64,000 bases of DNA from Zobellella endophytica (GTDB lineage Bacteria > Pseudomonadota > Gammaproteobacteria > Enterobacterales > Aeromonadaceae), in the NCBI RefSeq assembly GCF_003012775.1, contig NZ_PXYG01000003.1, forward strand, positions 248,001 through 312,000, given 5' to 3'. Positions 51,080 to 60,318 of the stretch are shown in pieces. Every line of letters starts with the position of its first letter. Position 1 is the first letter of the stretch. A model generated the notes under the pieces. The model saw only the letters and a program-made list of their open reading frames with translations. It did no database searches and had not been told where the DNA came from. The translations under genes were made by a program, and so were the position numbers.

Positions 51080-51916
51080 ATGGAACGAAAAATACTGCTT
51101 ACCCATTGTCCCGACGCCAAGGGACTGATCTCCAAGATCACCAATATCTGTTACAAGCATCAGCTCAACATCATCCGTAACGACGAGTTTGTGGACTACG
51201 ACAACGGCCACTTCTTCATGCGCACCGAGCTGGAGGGCATCTTCAACGACCATACCCTGCTCGCCGATCTGGACGACGCCCTGCCCCAGGGCAGCCAGCG
51301 CCGGCTGGTGCCGGCCGGCAGCAAGCGGGTGGTGATACTGGTGACCAAGGAAGCCCACTGCCTGGGCGATATCCTGATGAAGAACTACGCCGGGGCCATG
51401 AACATCGACATCGCCGCCGTGGTCGGCAACTACGATGTGCTGGGCTCGCTGACCGAAAAGTTCGACATCCCCTACCACACCGTGTCCCACGAAGGGCTGA
51501 ACCGGGCCGAGCACGAGCAGCGGCTGGCGGAGATCATCGACCGCTACCAGCCCGACTACGTGGTGCTGGCCAAGTACATGCGCATCCTGAGCCCCGAATT
51601 CGTGGCCCGCTATCGCCAGCGCATCATCAACATCCACCACTCCTTCCTGCCCGCCTTCGTCGGCGCCAGCCCCTACCGGCAGGCCTATGAGCGCGGCGTG
51701 AAGATGATCGGCGCCACCGCTCACTTCGTGACCGACGACCTGGACGAGGGCCCGATCATCGAGCAGGACGTCAGCCACGTGAACCATACCTTCTCCGCCC
51801 AGGACATGGCCAAGGCCGGGCGGGACGTGGAAAAGTCGGTGCTGAGCCGGGCGCTCAACCTGGTACTGGAGGAAAAGGTCTTCGTCTACGGCAACAAGAC
51901 GGTGGTGTTTAAATAA
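51080..51916 (+). CDS. purU: Formyltetrahydrofolate deformylase
   Basis: PurU (278 aa) hydrolyses 10-formyl-THF to THF and formate, balancing one-carbon pools and feeding PurT. An N-terminal ACT domain (LLTHCPDAKGLISKITN) precedes the formyltransferase fold, with the catalytic region NIHHSFLPAFVGASPY (His) and ATAHFVTDDLDEGPII (Asp). Length matches E. coli (280). A hairpin repeat element begins 13 bp after its stop. Confidence 0.97.
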   Translation: MERKILLTHCPDAKGLISKITNICYKHQLNIIRNDEFVDYDNGHFFMRTELEGIFNDHTLLADLDDALPQGSQRRLVPAGSKRVVILVTKEAHCLGDILMKNYAGAMNIDIAAVVGNYDVLGSLTEKFDIPYHTVSHEGLNRAEHEQRLAEIIDRYQPDYVVLAKYMRILSPEFVARYRQRIINIHHSFLPAFVGASPYRQAYERGVKMIGATAHFVTDDLDEGPIIEQDVSHVNHTFSAQDMAKAGRDVEKSVLSRALNLVLEEKVFVYGNKTVVFK

Positions 51917-51929
51917 CGCCTCCAAACCT

Positions 51930-52030
51930 CGGCCAAAGAGCCAACTCCGCCGACACGCCGTGAACACATCCATGTGGGCTCGAAATGCCATCCCTGGCAT
52001 TTCATGGTCGGCAGAGCCGGCCCTTTGCCC
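51930..52030. repeat. Dispersed palindromic repeat, copy 2 (after purU)
   Basis: A ~101-bp element similar along its whole length to 35337-35440. It shares the CGGCCAAAG left end, a CCGACACGC block, the ATGCCATCC/GGCAT central hairpin and a GAGC...CCCTTTG right end. The terminal inverted repeat is less perfect than in copy 1. Confidence 0.8.
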
Positions 52031-52080
52031 ACCGCATCAGTATGGCCGATGAACCGCTGGAGCCAAGGCATTGATCTGCA

Positions 52081-52108
52081 AACGGGAAGCCAGGGCTTCC
52101 CGTTTTTA
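52081..52108 (+). terminator. Intrinsic terminator downstream of purU
   Basis: ACGGGAAGC-CAGG-GCTTCCCGT stem followed by TTTTATT. It serves the plus-strand purU transcript, beyond the repeat element, and lies against the convergent DUF1244 gene. Confidence 0.85.
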
Positions 52109-52109
52109 T

Positions 52110-52406
52110 TCAGTCGTGCTTGTGGCTTCGCTCAAACGCCGCCTTCTGCTCGGCCGTGGCTTCCTGCTGGTATTTCGCCTTCCATTCCTCGTAGGGCATG
52201 CCGTACACCCGCTCCCGGGCCTGGTCGTAGTCCATCTCCAGCCCGCGCTCCTCGGCGGCGGCCAGGTACCACTTGCTCAGGCAGTTGCGACAGAAACCGG
52301 CGAGGTTCATCAAATCGATATTCTGTACGTCCTTGCGCTTGTCCAGGTGCGCCAGCAGGGTGCGAAAGGCGGCCGCTTCCAGCTCGGTTTGGGTTTGCTT
52401 GTCCAT
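52110..52406 (-). CDS. DUF1244 family protein
   Basis: A 98-residue protein matching the DUF1244 pattern with [18 protein letters not shown] and YEEWKAKYQ, all soluble and mostly helical. The function is unknown. I chose the ATG giving [10 protein letters not shown] because GGAG lies 6 nt upstream; an ATG four codons earlier lacks a ribosome site. Divergent from yfbR across 68 bp. Confidence 0.88.
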   Translation of the reverse strand: MDKQTQTELEAAAFRTLLAHLDKRKDVQNIDLMNLAGFCRNCLSKWYLAAAEERGLEMDYDQARERVYGMPYEEWKAKYQQEATAEQKAAFERSHKHD

Positions 52407-52474
52407 TCTCTTCTCCATCAGGGTCGGTTGATGCCATTATAACGACATCGCTCCCCAACAAAACAGGCAAGCCC

Positions 52475-53068
52475 ATGAGTCGCAGCCACTTCTTCGCCCA
52501 TATGGCCCGCATGAAACTGATCCAGCGCTGGCCGCTGATGCGCAATATCGAACGGGAAAACGTGGCCGAGCACAGCCTGCAGGTGGCCATGGTGGCCCAT
52601 GCCCTGGCGGTGATCAGGAATACCTGCTTCAACGGCCGCCTGGATCCGGCCCAGGCGGCCATGCGGGCCCTCTATCATGACGCCAGCGAGGTGCTGACCG
52701 GTGACCTGCCCACGCCGGTGAAATACTTCAACGAGGACATCGCCCGGGCCTACAAGGACATCGAGAAAAATGCGGAGGCGACGCTGCTGAAGATGCTGCC
52801 CGCCGAATTGCAACCGGCCTACGCTCCCCTGCTCAGCGGTCATCCGGACGACGACTACGGGCAACTGGTGAAAGCGGCGGACATCCTCTGCGCCTACCTG
52901 AAGTGCGAGGAAGAACTCACCGCCGGCAACCGGGAATTCGCCCCGGCCAGGAAACGGCTCATCGCCATGCTGGAGCAGCGCATGAACGAGGAAATCCGCT
53001 ATTTCCTGGCGGTGTTCGCCCCCAGTTTCTCCCTGACGCTGGACGAGATCTCGAGCCCCGAATTCTGA
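52475..53068 (+). CDS. yfbR: 5'-deoxynucleotidase YfbR (HD domain)
   Basis: YfbR (197 aa) dephosphorylates deoxyribonucleoside 5'-monophosphates, part of dUMP/thymidine salvage. The HD-domain metal ligands H33 ([10 protein letters not shown]), H68/D69 ([12 protein letters not shown]) and D136 (KAADILCAY) align with E. coli positions. AGGCAAG precedes the ATG. Convergent with the DUF3833 gene, separated by only 14 bp and without a visible terminator. Confidence 0.95.
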   Translation: MSRSHFFAHMARMKLIQRWPLMRNIERENVAEHSLQVAMVAHALAVIRNTCFNGRLDPAQAAMRALYHDASEVLTGDLPTPVKYFNEDIARAYKDIEKNAEATLLKMLPAELQPAYAPLLSGHPDDDYGQLVKAADILCAYLKCEEELTAGNREFAPARKRLIAMLEQRMNEEIRYFLAVFAPSFSLTLDEISSPEF

Positions 53069-53082
53069 GCACGCCGGCGGGC

Positions 53083-53601
53083 CTACCCCTTGCGTTCGAT
53101 CCACAGGGTGACCTCGCCGACCCGAAAGCCCCACTTGCTCATCTCGGCTCTGTTGATCAGCCGGTCCTCGTCGAGCAGGTACATCCAGTCGTTGAAGTGG
53201 AGTGCCCATATCTCGCCGTCGACCGGCACCGCCAGGGTATAGCGCCAGTTGAGGGCAAAGCCCCGGGCCCGGCCGGCGGCCGGCTCGAGCACGTCGGCGG
53301 CGGTGCCGCTGTAGTGGCCGTCGGGCCCCTTCTCCAGATACCAGACCCGACGCTGGGTTTCACCGTCGTCATAGCGAAAATCCTCCTCCAGCACCCCCTT
53401 GTTGCCTTTCCAGCGACCGACCATGTCCACCCTGAACCGGCGCAGCACCTTGCCCGATCTGTCCTGTACCAGGCCATAGGCGACCAGTTCACCGTTGAAG
53501 AAGCGGTCCAGCTCGAAGGCCGGCCCGGTGTTTCCATAATCATCGATGGTGCTGCCGCACGACATCAGCAACAGGCTCAGGCCCAACAGCAACGGACGCA
53601 T
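53083..53601 (-). CDS. DUF3833 family lipoprotein
   Basis: A 172-residue lipoprotein with lipobox LMSC (C15) and a beta-rich body of the DUF3833 type (DRFFNGELVAYGLVQDRSG; RYTLAVPVDGEIW). The function is unknown. It is the last gene of the eleven-gene photolyase/cfa operon, separated by 1 bp from the chalcone-isomerase-like gene, so a role in envelope-lipid maintenance under photostress is inferred from context only. Confidence 0.88.
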   Translation of the reverse strand: MRPLLLGLSLLLMSCGSTIDDYGNTGPAFELDRFFNGELVAYGLVQDRSGKVLRRFRVDMVGRWKGNKGVLEEDFRYDDGETQRRVWYLEKGPDGHYSGTAADVLEPAAGRARGFALNWRYTLAVPVDGEIWALHFNDWMYLLDEDRLINRAEMSKWGFRVGEVTLWIERKG

Positions 53602-53602
53602 A

Positions 53603-54085
53603 TCAGTTCCCCTTCAGTTGACGGGTGAGGGCCGGATCGCGGCTGTCGGGCGACAGCCAGATGGCCAGGAAGGCGGGGCCGAAAGCGGGGTCGGCGATCT
53701 CGCCCAGCAGTTGCCGGTTGAAATAGAAGCGGCTGATCCCGGACGCCTCCACCCGCAGCACCAGTTCGTCCTGCTTACGTACCGAAGGCCAGAGGCGGCG
53801 CAGCTGCCGGTGCCATTCGGGCCGCCAGTCCACCCCCAGCCGCCGCCACTCCTCGACGGTCGCCCGCAACAGCTCGGCCTGCTCAATGTCCCGCTGATAA
53901 CGCAGGGCCAGGGCCTGGGGGAAAACACCGGGCCGGTAGCGGCCGTCGTCACTGTACAGCCGGGCATGGTAAAGATCCCAGAACAGCCAGCGCATCCCGC
54001 CTTCACCCACCAGGGTCAGGTCCGCCATCGGGCTGGCCCAGACGGGCACCGCCAGAAAAAAGAGTATCGACAGCCATTTCTTCAT
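53603..54085 (-). CDS. Chalcone-isomerase-like periplasmic protein
   Basis: A 160-residue exported protein: signal peptide ending near VWA-SP (residue 17), then a chalcone-isomerase-like fold of the bacterial type (LTLVGEGGMRWLFWDLYHARLYS). Bacterial members are not thought to act on flavonoids. The ATG at 54085 has AAGGAGG 8 nt upstream; an ATG two codons earlier overlaps the DUF2878 stop (ATGA) but sits too near the ribosome site. Both are plausible. Part of the photolyase/cfa operon. Confidence 0.85.
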   Translation of the reverse strand: MKKWLSILFFLAVPVWASPMADLTLVGEGGMRWLFWDLYHARLYSDDGRYRPGVFPQALALRYQRDIEQAELLRATVEEWRRLGVDWRPEWHRQLRRLWPSVRKQDELVLRVEASGISRFYFNRQLLGEIADPAFGPAFLAIWLSPDSRDPALTRQLKGN

Positions 54086-54087
54086 CG

Positions 54088-54570
54088 TCATTCCCTCCTT
54101 AAACGCCGATCCAGCCCTACCAGCAGCGGCAGCAGCGTCGCCCAGACCGGCACCAGAATGGCGGCGCTGACCCAGCAGCCGAGCGGCAGTTGCACCGCGC
54201 CCAGGCGCCAGCCGGCGAGGTAGGATGAGGTCCCGGCCAGGGCCCCGGTGAACGCCATCAGCGAGGGCGAAAACCGACGCAGCCAGACGAGACTGTGCCC
54301 CAGGGTCAGCACGAAGCCGGCCCACAACAACGCCAGCCACAGGGGCCAGTGCCCGAAGACAAAGACCCCGGCCCAGGCCAGCGCCGCGTCGGTCAGCAGG
54401 CCCGGCACCGCCAGCCAGAGCGCCCGCACGTCGGCACCACGGCTGGGGCTGAACCAAAAGTGCGCCGCCAGCAACAGCGCCGTCAGCCAGGCCCAGCGGT
54501 TCTGCCCGGCCACCGCCAGCAGCCAGAAGCCCTCGAAGGCTAGCAGCTGAGTCCATTGCCATCGGGACAT
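54088..54570 (-). CDS. DUF2878 family membrane protein
   Basis: A 160-residue polytopic protein with about five hydrophobic helices, of DUF2878 type. The function is unknown. Its ATG lies inside the end of cfa, a 31-bp overlap. It is consistently found with cfa, DUF1365 and amine-oxidase genes in marine gammaproteobacteria, as far as I recall. Confidence 0.85.
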   Translation of the reverse strand: MSRWQWTQLLAFEGFWLLAVAGQNRWAWLTALLLAAHFWFSPSRGADVRALWLAVPGLLTDAALAWAGVFVFGHWPLWLALLWAGFVLTLGHSLVWLRRFSPSLMAFTGALAGTSSYLAGWRLGAVQLPLGCWVSAAILVPVWATLLPLLVGLDRRLRRE

Positions 54571-55793
54571 GCCCTGGCTCCCGGCTTGGCCGCCTCGAAA
54601 TGCACCAGGCCGATGGTGCCCTCGCGAAAACCGCCTTCGCAGTAGGCGAAGTAAAAGGCCCACAGCCGGTGGAAATCCTGGCCGTAACCCAGGGCCCTCA
54701 GCGTGGGTTCGACCCGGTGGAAGCGCTCGGCCCAGATCCTCAGGGTCTCGGCATAATGCAGGCCATGGTCGTGCAGCCGGGTCAGGGTCATGTCGGTCTG
54801 CTCTTTCAGGTGCCGGCACATCTCGCTCACCGACGGCAGGCAGCCGCCGGGGAAGATGTAGCGCTGGATAAAATCCACCCCCTTGCGGTACTGGTCATAA
54901 CGCTGATCGGCGATGGTGATGGCCTGGATCAGCATCCGCCCCCGGGGCCTGAGCAGCCGGTTCAGGGACTGGAAATAGACCGGCAGGTACTCGTGGCCCA
55001 CCGCCTCTATCATCTCCACCGACACCAGCTTGTCGAAGCGGCCGCGCAGGTCGCGGTAGTCCTCCAGCAGCAGGGTAACCCGCTCGCCCAGCCCCTCCCG
55101 CTCGACCCGCTGGCGCGCATGCTCCAGCTGGGCCCGGGACAGGGTGGTGGTGGTGACCCGGCAGCCATAATGTTTGGCGGCAAAACAGGCCAGGCCGCCC
55201 CAGCCGGTGCCGATCTCCAGCAGGTGATCGTCGGCACTCAGCTCCAGCCGTTCGCAGATCAGCCTGAGCTTGTGCTGCTGGGCCTGCTCCAGGCTGGCAT
55301 CCGGGGTCGGAAATACCGCCGAGGAATACTGCATCAGAGGATCCAGGAACAGCGCGTACATCTCGTTGCCCAGATCGTAATGGGCGGCGATATTGGCCCG
55401 GCTGCCCGCCCTGGAGTTGCGGTTGCCGCGGTGCCTCAACCTGTGCCAGGGGAGGGTCAGCCAGCCCAGCCGGCGTTCCAGCCGGTCGAGCACCTCGATA
55501 TTGCGGGCGAACAGCCGGATCACCGAGGTCAGATCAGTGCTGTGCCAACCGCCCTCCACCCAGGACTCGGCCGCCCCTATGCTGCCCCCGGTCATCAGTT
55601 GCCGATAAAAGCGCGGTTCGAACACCCGGATACTGGCCTGCAGCTCGGCATCCCGTTCACCGAATTCGAACCGCTCCGTGCCTTCCAGTACCGTCAGGCC
55701 CGCCTCCTTCAGCCCGGACAGCAGGGAAAAGGCCAGGCAGCGGGCCCAGCGCTCCAGGCGGCGGGGTTCTGCCATGCTCAGGGTCGTGTCCAT
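54540..55793 (-). CDS. cfa: Cyclopropane-fatty-acyl-phospholipid synthase family methyltransferase
   Basis: A 417-residue SAM-dependent enzyme of the CFA synthase family that adds a methylene group across a phospholipid acyl double bond. The SAM motif EIGTGWGG is at 193-200, with GCRVTTTTLS following, and conserved CFA-synthase blocks include AAHYDLGNEMYALFLD and EMIEAVGHEYLPVYFQ. AAGGAGG lies at optimal spacing before the ATG. Clustered with DUF1365 and an FAD amine oxidase, it may make a modified (for example furan or methylated) fatty acid rather than plain cyclopropane lipid; that is inference. Confidence 0.9.
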   Translation of the reverse strand: MDTTLSMAEPRRLERWARCLAFSLLSGLKEAGLTVLEGTERFEFGERDAELQASIRVFEPRFYRQLMTGGSIGAAESWVEGGWHSTDLTSVIRLFARNIEVLDRLERRLGWLTLPWHRLRHRGNRNSRAGSRANIAAHYDLGNEMYALFLDPLMQYSSAVFPTPDASLEQAQQHKLRLICERLELSADDHLLEIGTGWGGLACFAAKHYGCRVTTTTLSRAQLEHARQRVEREGLGERVTLLLEDYRDLRGRFDKLVSVEMIEAVGHEYLPVYFQSLNRLLRPRGRMLIQAITIADQRYDQYRKGVDFIQRYIFPGGCLPSVSEMCRHLKEQTDMTLTRLHDHGLHYAETLRIWAERFHRVEPTLRALGYGQDFHRLWAFYFAYCEGGFREGTIGLVHFEAAKPGARACPDGNGLSC

Positions 55794-55804
55794 CTTGGCC
55801 TCCT

Positions 55805-56524
55805 TCAGGGATGTGAATGATAGGGAACGCGTTTCAGCCACAGCCGCACCGCCTGCCAGTAGATGCCGCGCAGTATGGTCAGCGTCATCATCGGCCACTG
55901 CAGCAGCGCCGCCTGCAGGGCCGCGGCCGCGAACGGACGTCGCCGCAGCGCGACGGTGGCATCGAACAACAGCGCCGGGTTGCGGTTCTCGATATGGATC
56001 AGTACCCGCCGGCCGGGCGGCTGGATGCACCAGTGGTACTGCATGTCCAGCCCCATGAAGGGGGAAACATGAAAGACCTTGTCGGTGGGCTCATTCGCCG
56101 TCAGATCCACCAGATAACAGTGGCGTTCGTTCCAAGGGGTGTTGTGCACCTCGGCCAGCAGGTAGCGGGCCTGCCCGCCCCGGTAGCAGAAAAAGAAATT
56201 CACCGGGCTGAAATAGAGCCCGAAACAACGCACCTGGCCGAGCATCACCACCCGGTCGAGCCCGGTGCCGTTGCCGCCCAGCCGCGCCACCTCGGCCAGG
56301 ATCGCCGCCTTCAGCGGCTGTGCCGGATCCCCCGGATAGTCCCGGCGGTAAAAGCTGAGCGGCGCGAAGCGCTCGCAGGCAAACAGCCGGCTCTCCCGGG
56401 CGAGCGGCGCCAGTTCGTCCAGATCCAGCGCCAGCATGTAAAGACCGTAGCTGAACCGGTGACGGCGGGGGGCGTAGCGCCGGTGGCGCACCTGGCCGGT
56501 ATAGATGGCGCTGTTGAGGCTCAC
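55805..56524 (-). CDS. DUF1365 family protein
   Basis: A 239-residue DUF1365 protein: [22 protein letters not shown] and [12 protein letters not shown] are family hallmarks, with [16 protein letters not shown] further on. The family neighbours cfa and amine-oxidase genes widely; some reports link it to lipid modification, but the reaction is unknown. I use the GTG start, whose GTGA overlaps the amine-oxidase stop by 4 bp. Followed 11 bp later by cfa. Confidence 0.88.
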   Translation of the reverse strand: MSLNSAIYTGQVRHRRYAPRRHRFSYGLYMLALDLDELAPLARESRLFACERFAPLSFYRRDYPGDPAQPLKAAILAEVARLGGNGTGLDRVVMLGQVRCFGLYFSPVNFFFCYRGGQARYLLAEVHNTPWNERHCYLVDLTANEPTDKVFHVSPFMGLDMQYHWCIQPPGRRVLIHIENRNPALLFDATVALRRRPFAAAALQAALLQWPMMTLTILRGIYWQAVRLWLKRVPYHSHP

Positions 56525-57768
56525 AGGCCCACCCCGAACCGGGCACAGACATCGAGGGCGCTGCGCACCCCGTCCTCGTGGAAACCGTTGTACCAGTAGG
56601 CGCCGCAGAAATGGGTATGGCGCCGGCCGCAGATCTCCTCCCGCCGCCCCTGGGCGGTGATCGCATCCCGGTTGTACACCGGATGGGCGTAGTGGAAACG
56701 GCGCAGCACCCGGGCCGGATCGATGGCCTCGCCGCGGTTCAGGGTTACGCACAGGGGCGCTGCCGTTTCCAGCCCCTGCAGTATGTTCATGTTGTAGGTC
56801 ACCGCCGGCGGCGCCTCCTCGTTCCCGTCCAGCCAGTAGTTCCAGCTGGCCCAGGCCCGGGGTTCCTTCGGTAGCAGGCGACGGTCGGTGTGCAGCACCA
56901 CCTCGTTGTCGCGGTAGGCGAGTCCGCCCAGCACCTGGCGCTCGGCGTCGCTGGCGTCACGCAGCAGGCGCAGCGCCTGATCCGAATGGCAGGCCAGGAT
57001 CACCTCGTCGAAGTATTCCGCCCCGGCCCGGCTGTCCACCCGCACCCCGCGCCCGCCCCGCTCGATGCCGACAACCGGGCGGTTCAGGCGGATATCCCGC
57101 ACCGGCGCGGTCAGCGCCGGGATATAGCTGCGCGAGCCGCCCTCCACCACGTACCACTGGGGCCGGTCCACCAGGTTGAGCAGGCCATGATGGTTGAAAA
57201 AACGCAGGAAGAACGCCAGCGGAAAGTCGCGGCTGCCGGCCAGGGACGACGACCAGATCGCCGCCACCATCGGCAGCACATAATGGCCGGCGAAGAAGTC
57301 GGAAAACCCGTGCTGCCGCAAAAACCGGCCCAGGGTATCGTGGTCGTTCAGCCGCCCGGCCTTCAGCACCCGCTTGCACAGCAGGTTGAAGCGCACTATC
57401 TCGGCCAGGAAACCGTAAAAACGCGGACTCAGCAGGTTGCGCCGCTGGGCGAAAAGGGTGACCAGGGTATGGCCGTTGTATTCCAGCCCGCTCTGCGCCT
57501 GCTGCACGCTGAAGCTCATCTCGGTGGGCCGGGCCCGCACCCCGATACGCGCCAGCAGGGCCTGGAACCTGGGGTAGGTCCTGTCGTTGAACACGATAAA
57601 GCCGGTATCCACCGCGTGCTGGCGTCCGTCCAGGGTGACATCCACGGTCGCGGTGTGGCCACCGAGACGGTCGCTGGCTTCGAACAGGCTGACCTCGTGT
57701 TCCCGGCTCAACAGCCAGGCGCAGGTCAGTCCGGAAATGCCACTGCCGATCACCGCTATTCTGCTCAT
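56521..57768 (-). CDS. FAD-dependent amine-oxidase-type oxidoreductase
   Basis: A 415-residue flavoprotein. The N-terminal FAD dinucleotide motif is [13 protein letters not shown] with [14 protein letters not shown]; the C-terminus has [23 protein letters not shown], typical of the amine-oxidase/desaturase family near cfa genes. In Alphaproteobacteria, relatives lie in singlet-oxygen regulons. The substrate, probably an acyl chain, is inferred. ATGA overlap with the SDR gene. Confidence 0.9.
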   Translation of the reverse strand: MSRIAVIGSGISGLTCAWLLSREHEVSLFEASDRLGGHTATVDVTLDGRQHAVDTGFIVFNDRTYPRFQALLARIGVRARPTEMSFSVQQAQSGLEYNGHTLVTLFAQRRNLLSPRFYGFLAEIVRFNLLCKRVLKAGRLNDHDTLGRFLRQHGFSDFFAGHYVLPMVAAIWSSSLAGSRDFPLAFFLRFFNHHGLLNLVDRPQWYVVEGGSRSYIPALTAPVRDIRLNRPVVGIERGGRGVRVDSRAGAEYFDEVILACHSDQALRLLRDASDAERQVLGGLAYRDNEVVLHTDRRLLPKEPRAWASWNYWLDGNEEAPPAVTYNMNILQGLETAAPLCVTLNRGEAIDPARVLRRFHYAHPVYNRDAITAQGRREEICGRRHTHFCGAYWYNGFHEDGVRSALDVCARFGVGL

Positions 57769-58493
57769 GACTGTTTCCTTGTCGCGGTGGGTGCCAGCCG
57801 TGCCCAGAGCCCTCGGGGCAACCAGGACAGCAGGCGCAATACCCAGATAAAGCCGGAGGGAAAGCCGATCTCGGCCCGGCCGCGCGCCAGGCCGCGGCGG
57901 ATGGCCAGACTGGCCTCGGCCACCGGCACCCGGCCGGGCATGGGAAAGTCGTTTTTCCGGGTCAGCGGGGTGTCGACGAAACCGGGACGGATCAGGCTGA
58001 CCGCGATGCGGCGCGGCGCCAGATCGATGGCCAGGCTTCGCGCCAGATAGTCCAGCCCGGCCTTGGAGGCGCCGTAGGCCTCGGCCCGGGTGAGCGGCAA
58101 CAGGGTGACCGAGGAGCTGACCAGGGCCAGCCGGCTGCCGGCGCTCATCCGCGGGAGCAGCGGAGCCAGGCAGTTGGCGGCGCCGATCAGGTTGGCGTCG
58201 ATCACCCGGGCGAACAGCGCCGCGTCGAAGGCGGCGGCATCGTCGACATACTCGCAGCTGCCGGCGTTGAGGATCACCAGATCCAGCGGTGCCAGCTCGC
58301 CCAGGGCCTGCCGCGCCTGTTCCCGGTCCCGGACGTCGAACAGGCACAGTTCGCAGCCGGTGCCCGCCAGCGCCTGTCCGAGCTTGTCCCGGTTGCGTCC
58401 GCAGGCCACCACCTGCCAGCCGTCGGCGGCGTAATCCAGGGCCAGCCGCAGGCCGATGCCGGAGCTGGCGCCGGTGATCAGTACTCGCTTCAT
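57765..58493 (-). CDS. Short-chain dehydrogenase/reductase
   Basis: A 242-residue classical SDR: NAD(P) motif TGASSGIG (7-14), NAG at 76-78, catalytic S127-region (LVSSSVT), Y140 and K144 (YGASK). A hydrophobic C-terminal segment (GFIWVLRLLSWLPRGLW) suggests membrane association. The substrate is unknown; it fits redox steps on lipid-derived carbonyls. ATGA overlaps on both sides mean it is translationally coupled in the operon. Confidence 0.9.
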   Translation of the reverse strand: MKRVLITGASSGIGLRLALDYAADGWQVVACGRNRDKLGQALAGTGCELCLFDVRDREQARQALGELAPLDLVILNAGSCEYVDDAAAFDAALFARVIDANLIGAANCLAPLLPRMSAGSRLALVSSSVTLLPLTRAEAYGASKAGLDYLARSLAIDLAPRRIAVSLIRPGFVDTPLTRKNDFPMPGRVPVAEASLAIRRGLARGRAEIGFPSGFIWVLRLLSWLPRGLWARLAPTATRKQS

Positions 58494-58912
58494 GCACTTA
58501 ATCTCCGTTTGAGGGCCCGGATCACGCCGCCCAGCACGGGCAGTTGTTCGTAGAGCAGGTTGCCGAGGTCGAAGTAGTCCCGGTGGTAGTACACCTGCCC
58601 GTCAAAGCGCAGGTGGCTGACGCCGGGCACCGTGATCCCGGCTCCGCCGTTCAGCCGGGGATGGACAAGGTGCATCTGCCAGCGGATAAAGGCTTCCCCG
58701 TCCTGCTCCATCGCCTGGGCAATGTCGAAGCGGCACTGGCTGACATGGGCAAAGAGCCCCTCGAAGTAGGCCTGCAGGGCCGAAACACCCCGCAGCTCAT
58801 GGGCCGGATCGCAAAAATGCACATCGGGCGCATAGACCTCGCGCAAAGCCTGGAGCCCGGCGGGCGACAGCCCCTGGTACAGCCGGCAAAAGGCCGCCAG
58901 TGCCGGGCTCAT
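58490..58912 (-). CDS. SnoaL/NTF2-like domain protein
   Basis: A 140-residue protein with an NTF2-like cone fold pattern (YQGLSPAGLQALREVYAPDVHFCDP; VSHLRFDGQVYYHRDYFDLG). SnoaL-like proteins bind or isomerise hydrophobic molecules. Its role here is unknown. Coupled by ATGA overlap to phr upstream and the SDR downstream. Confidence 0.85.
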   Translation of the reverse strand: MSPALAAFCRLYQGLSPAGLQALREVYAPDVHFCDPAHELRGVSALQAYFEGLFAHVSQCRFDIAQAMEQDGEAFIRWQMHLVHPRLNGGAGITVPGVSHLRFDGQVYYHRDYFDLGNLLYEQLPVLGGVIRALKRRLSA

Positions 58913-60318
58913 ACCGCCTCCCGGTCTTTCAGGGCATCGAACATGGCGATGGCATGCCGCCGGGCCCGGGCATGATCCACCACCGGCGGGGGATAGCCGT
59001 GCCCCGGGCAATGCCTGTCCAGCCAGTCGTGGGGGGCGTGGATGGCACCGGCGGGCACCGCCGCCAGCTCCGGCAGCCAGCGGCGCAGAAAGTCGCCGTC
59101 CGGATCGAACCGCTCGCTCTGGGTGGTGGGGTTGAACACCCGGAAATAGGGGGCGGCGTCGGCGCCGGTGCCCGCCGCCCACTGCCAGCCGCCGTTGTTG
59201 GCCGCCAGCTCGCCGTCGATCAGCCGGGACATGAACCAGGCCTCGCCCCGGCGCCAGTCGATATGCAGATCCTTGGTCAGGAAGCTGGCCACCAGCATCC
59301 GCAGCCGGTTGTGCATCCACCCGCTCTGGTGCAGGCAACGCATGGCCGCATCGATGATCGGATAACCGGTCCTGCCCTCGCACCAGGCCCGGAACAGTTC
59401 GTCATCCCGGCTCCATTGCAGGGCCTCGGTTTCCGGCTTGAAGGCCCGGTGCATGGACAAGCGCGGAAACACCACCAGCAGGTGGCGGTAGAACTCGCGC
59501 CATATCAGCTCGTTCAGCCAGCTGAAGCCCCGTTCGCCGCGGCTGAACGGCAACTGGCCCAGTTCGGCTTCCATCGCCGCCAGGCACTGGTTGGGAGACA
59601 GTACCCCCAACGCCAGGTAAGGCGACAGGCTGCTGGTGGCCGCCTCGGCCGGGTAATCCCGCCGCTCGCCGTAATCGTCCAGGCGGGCCGCGCAGAACGC
59701 CGCCAGCCGTTGCCCGGCCGCCGCCTCCCCCGCCGGCCAGGCGGCGCTGCACCGGCGTTCGCCCTCCAGCATGGTGGTGCCGGCCGGTACCGGAGCTCCC
59801 TGGGCGGCAGGCACGGGCAACAGCCGGTAGCCGCTGCCGCGCACCCTGGCCAGCCAGGCCCTGGAAAAGGGAGTGAAGACCTTGAACATGTCGCCGCCGC
59901 GGGTGGTCAGGCTGCCATGGTCGACCACGCAATCGCCGTTGAATACCCGACAGGGAATGGCCAGCGCCTGCTGCACCGCCCGGTCGCGGCGGCGTTCGTT
60001 GATGCCGATTTCCCGGTTGGCATAAAGCGCGTCGATGCCCTGTTGCGCCACCCATTGTGCCAGCAGCGCCGGCACCTCGGCGAAGGTGTCGGCCTCGAGC
60101 ACCGTCAGGGATACCCCCAGCAGGGCCAGCCGCTCGCTCAGGGCCGACAGGTGACGGGCGATGAAATCGCGCTGGATGGGGGCATTGCCGTGCCGCCGCC
60201 ACTGGCCGGGGCAGTCGATGTAGATGGCCGCTACCCGGGCACCGCCGGCCATGGCTTCATACAAGGCCGGGTTGTCGGCCACCCGCAGATCAGTTCTGAA
60301 CCAGACCAAATGACGCAT
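58909..60318 (-). CDS. phrB: Deoxyribodipyrimidine (CPD) photolyase
   Basis: Photolyase (469 aa) uses blue light and reduced FAD to split cyclobutane pyrimidine dimers. The N-terminal antenna domain starts MRHLVWFRTDLRVADNPAL. The FAD domain has the class I blocks WREFYRHLL, GRTGYPIIDAAMRCLHQSGW, NRLRMLVASFLTKDL and NNGGWQWAAGTG with YFRVFNP. The start ATG is 5-6 nt after GAGGGGG; the gene overlaps the MerR gene by 29 bp. Length matches E. coli Phr (472). Confidence 0.96.
   Translation of the reverse strand: MRHLVWFRTDLRVADNPALYEAMAGGARVAAIYIDCPGQWRRHGNAPIQRDFIARHLSALSERLALLGVSLTVLEADTFAEVPALLAQWVAQQGIDALYANREIGINERRRDRAVQQALAIPCRVFNGDCVVDHGSLTTRGGDMFKVFTPFSRAWLARVRGSGYRLLPVPAAQGAPVPAGTTMLEGERRCSAAWPAGEAAAGQRLAAFCAARLDDYGERRDYPAEAATSSLSPYLALGVLSPNQCLAAMEAELGQLPFSRGERGFSWLNELIWREFYRHLLVVFPRLSMHRAFKPETEALQWSRDDELFRAWCEGRTGYPIIDAAMRCLHQSGWMHNRLRMLVASFLTKDLHIDWRRGEAWFMSRLIDGELAANNGGWQWAAGTGADAAPYFRVFNPTTQSERFDPDGDFLRRWLPELAAVPAGAIHAPHDWLDRHCPGHGYPPPVVDHARARRHAIAMFDALKDREAV

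Noticed and set aside
53546-54223. Plus-strand frame across DUF3833 and chalcone-isomerase-like genes
   Set aside because: Antisense to two genes with signal peptides, ribosome sites and operon context; no motifs of its own.
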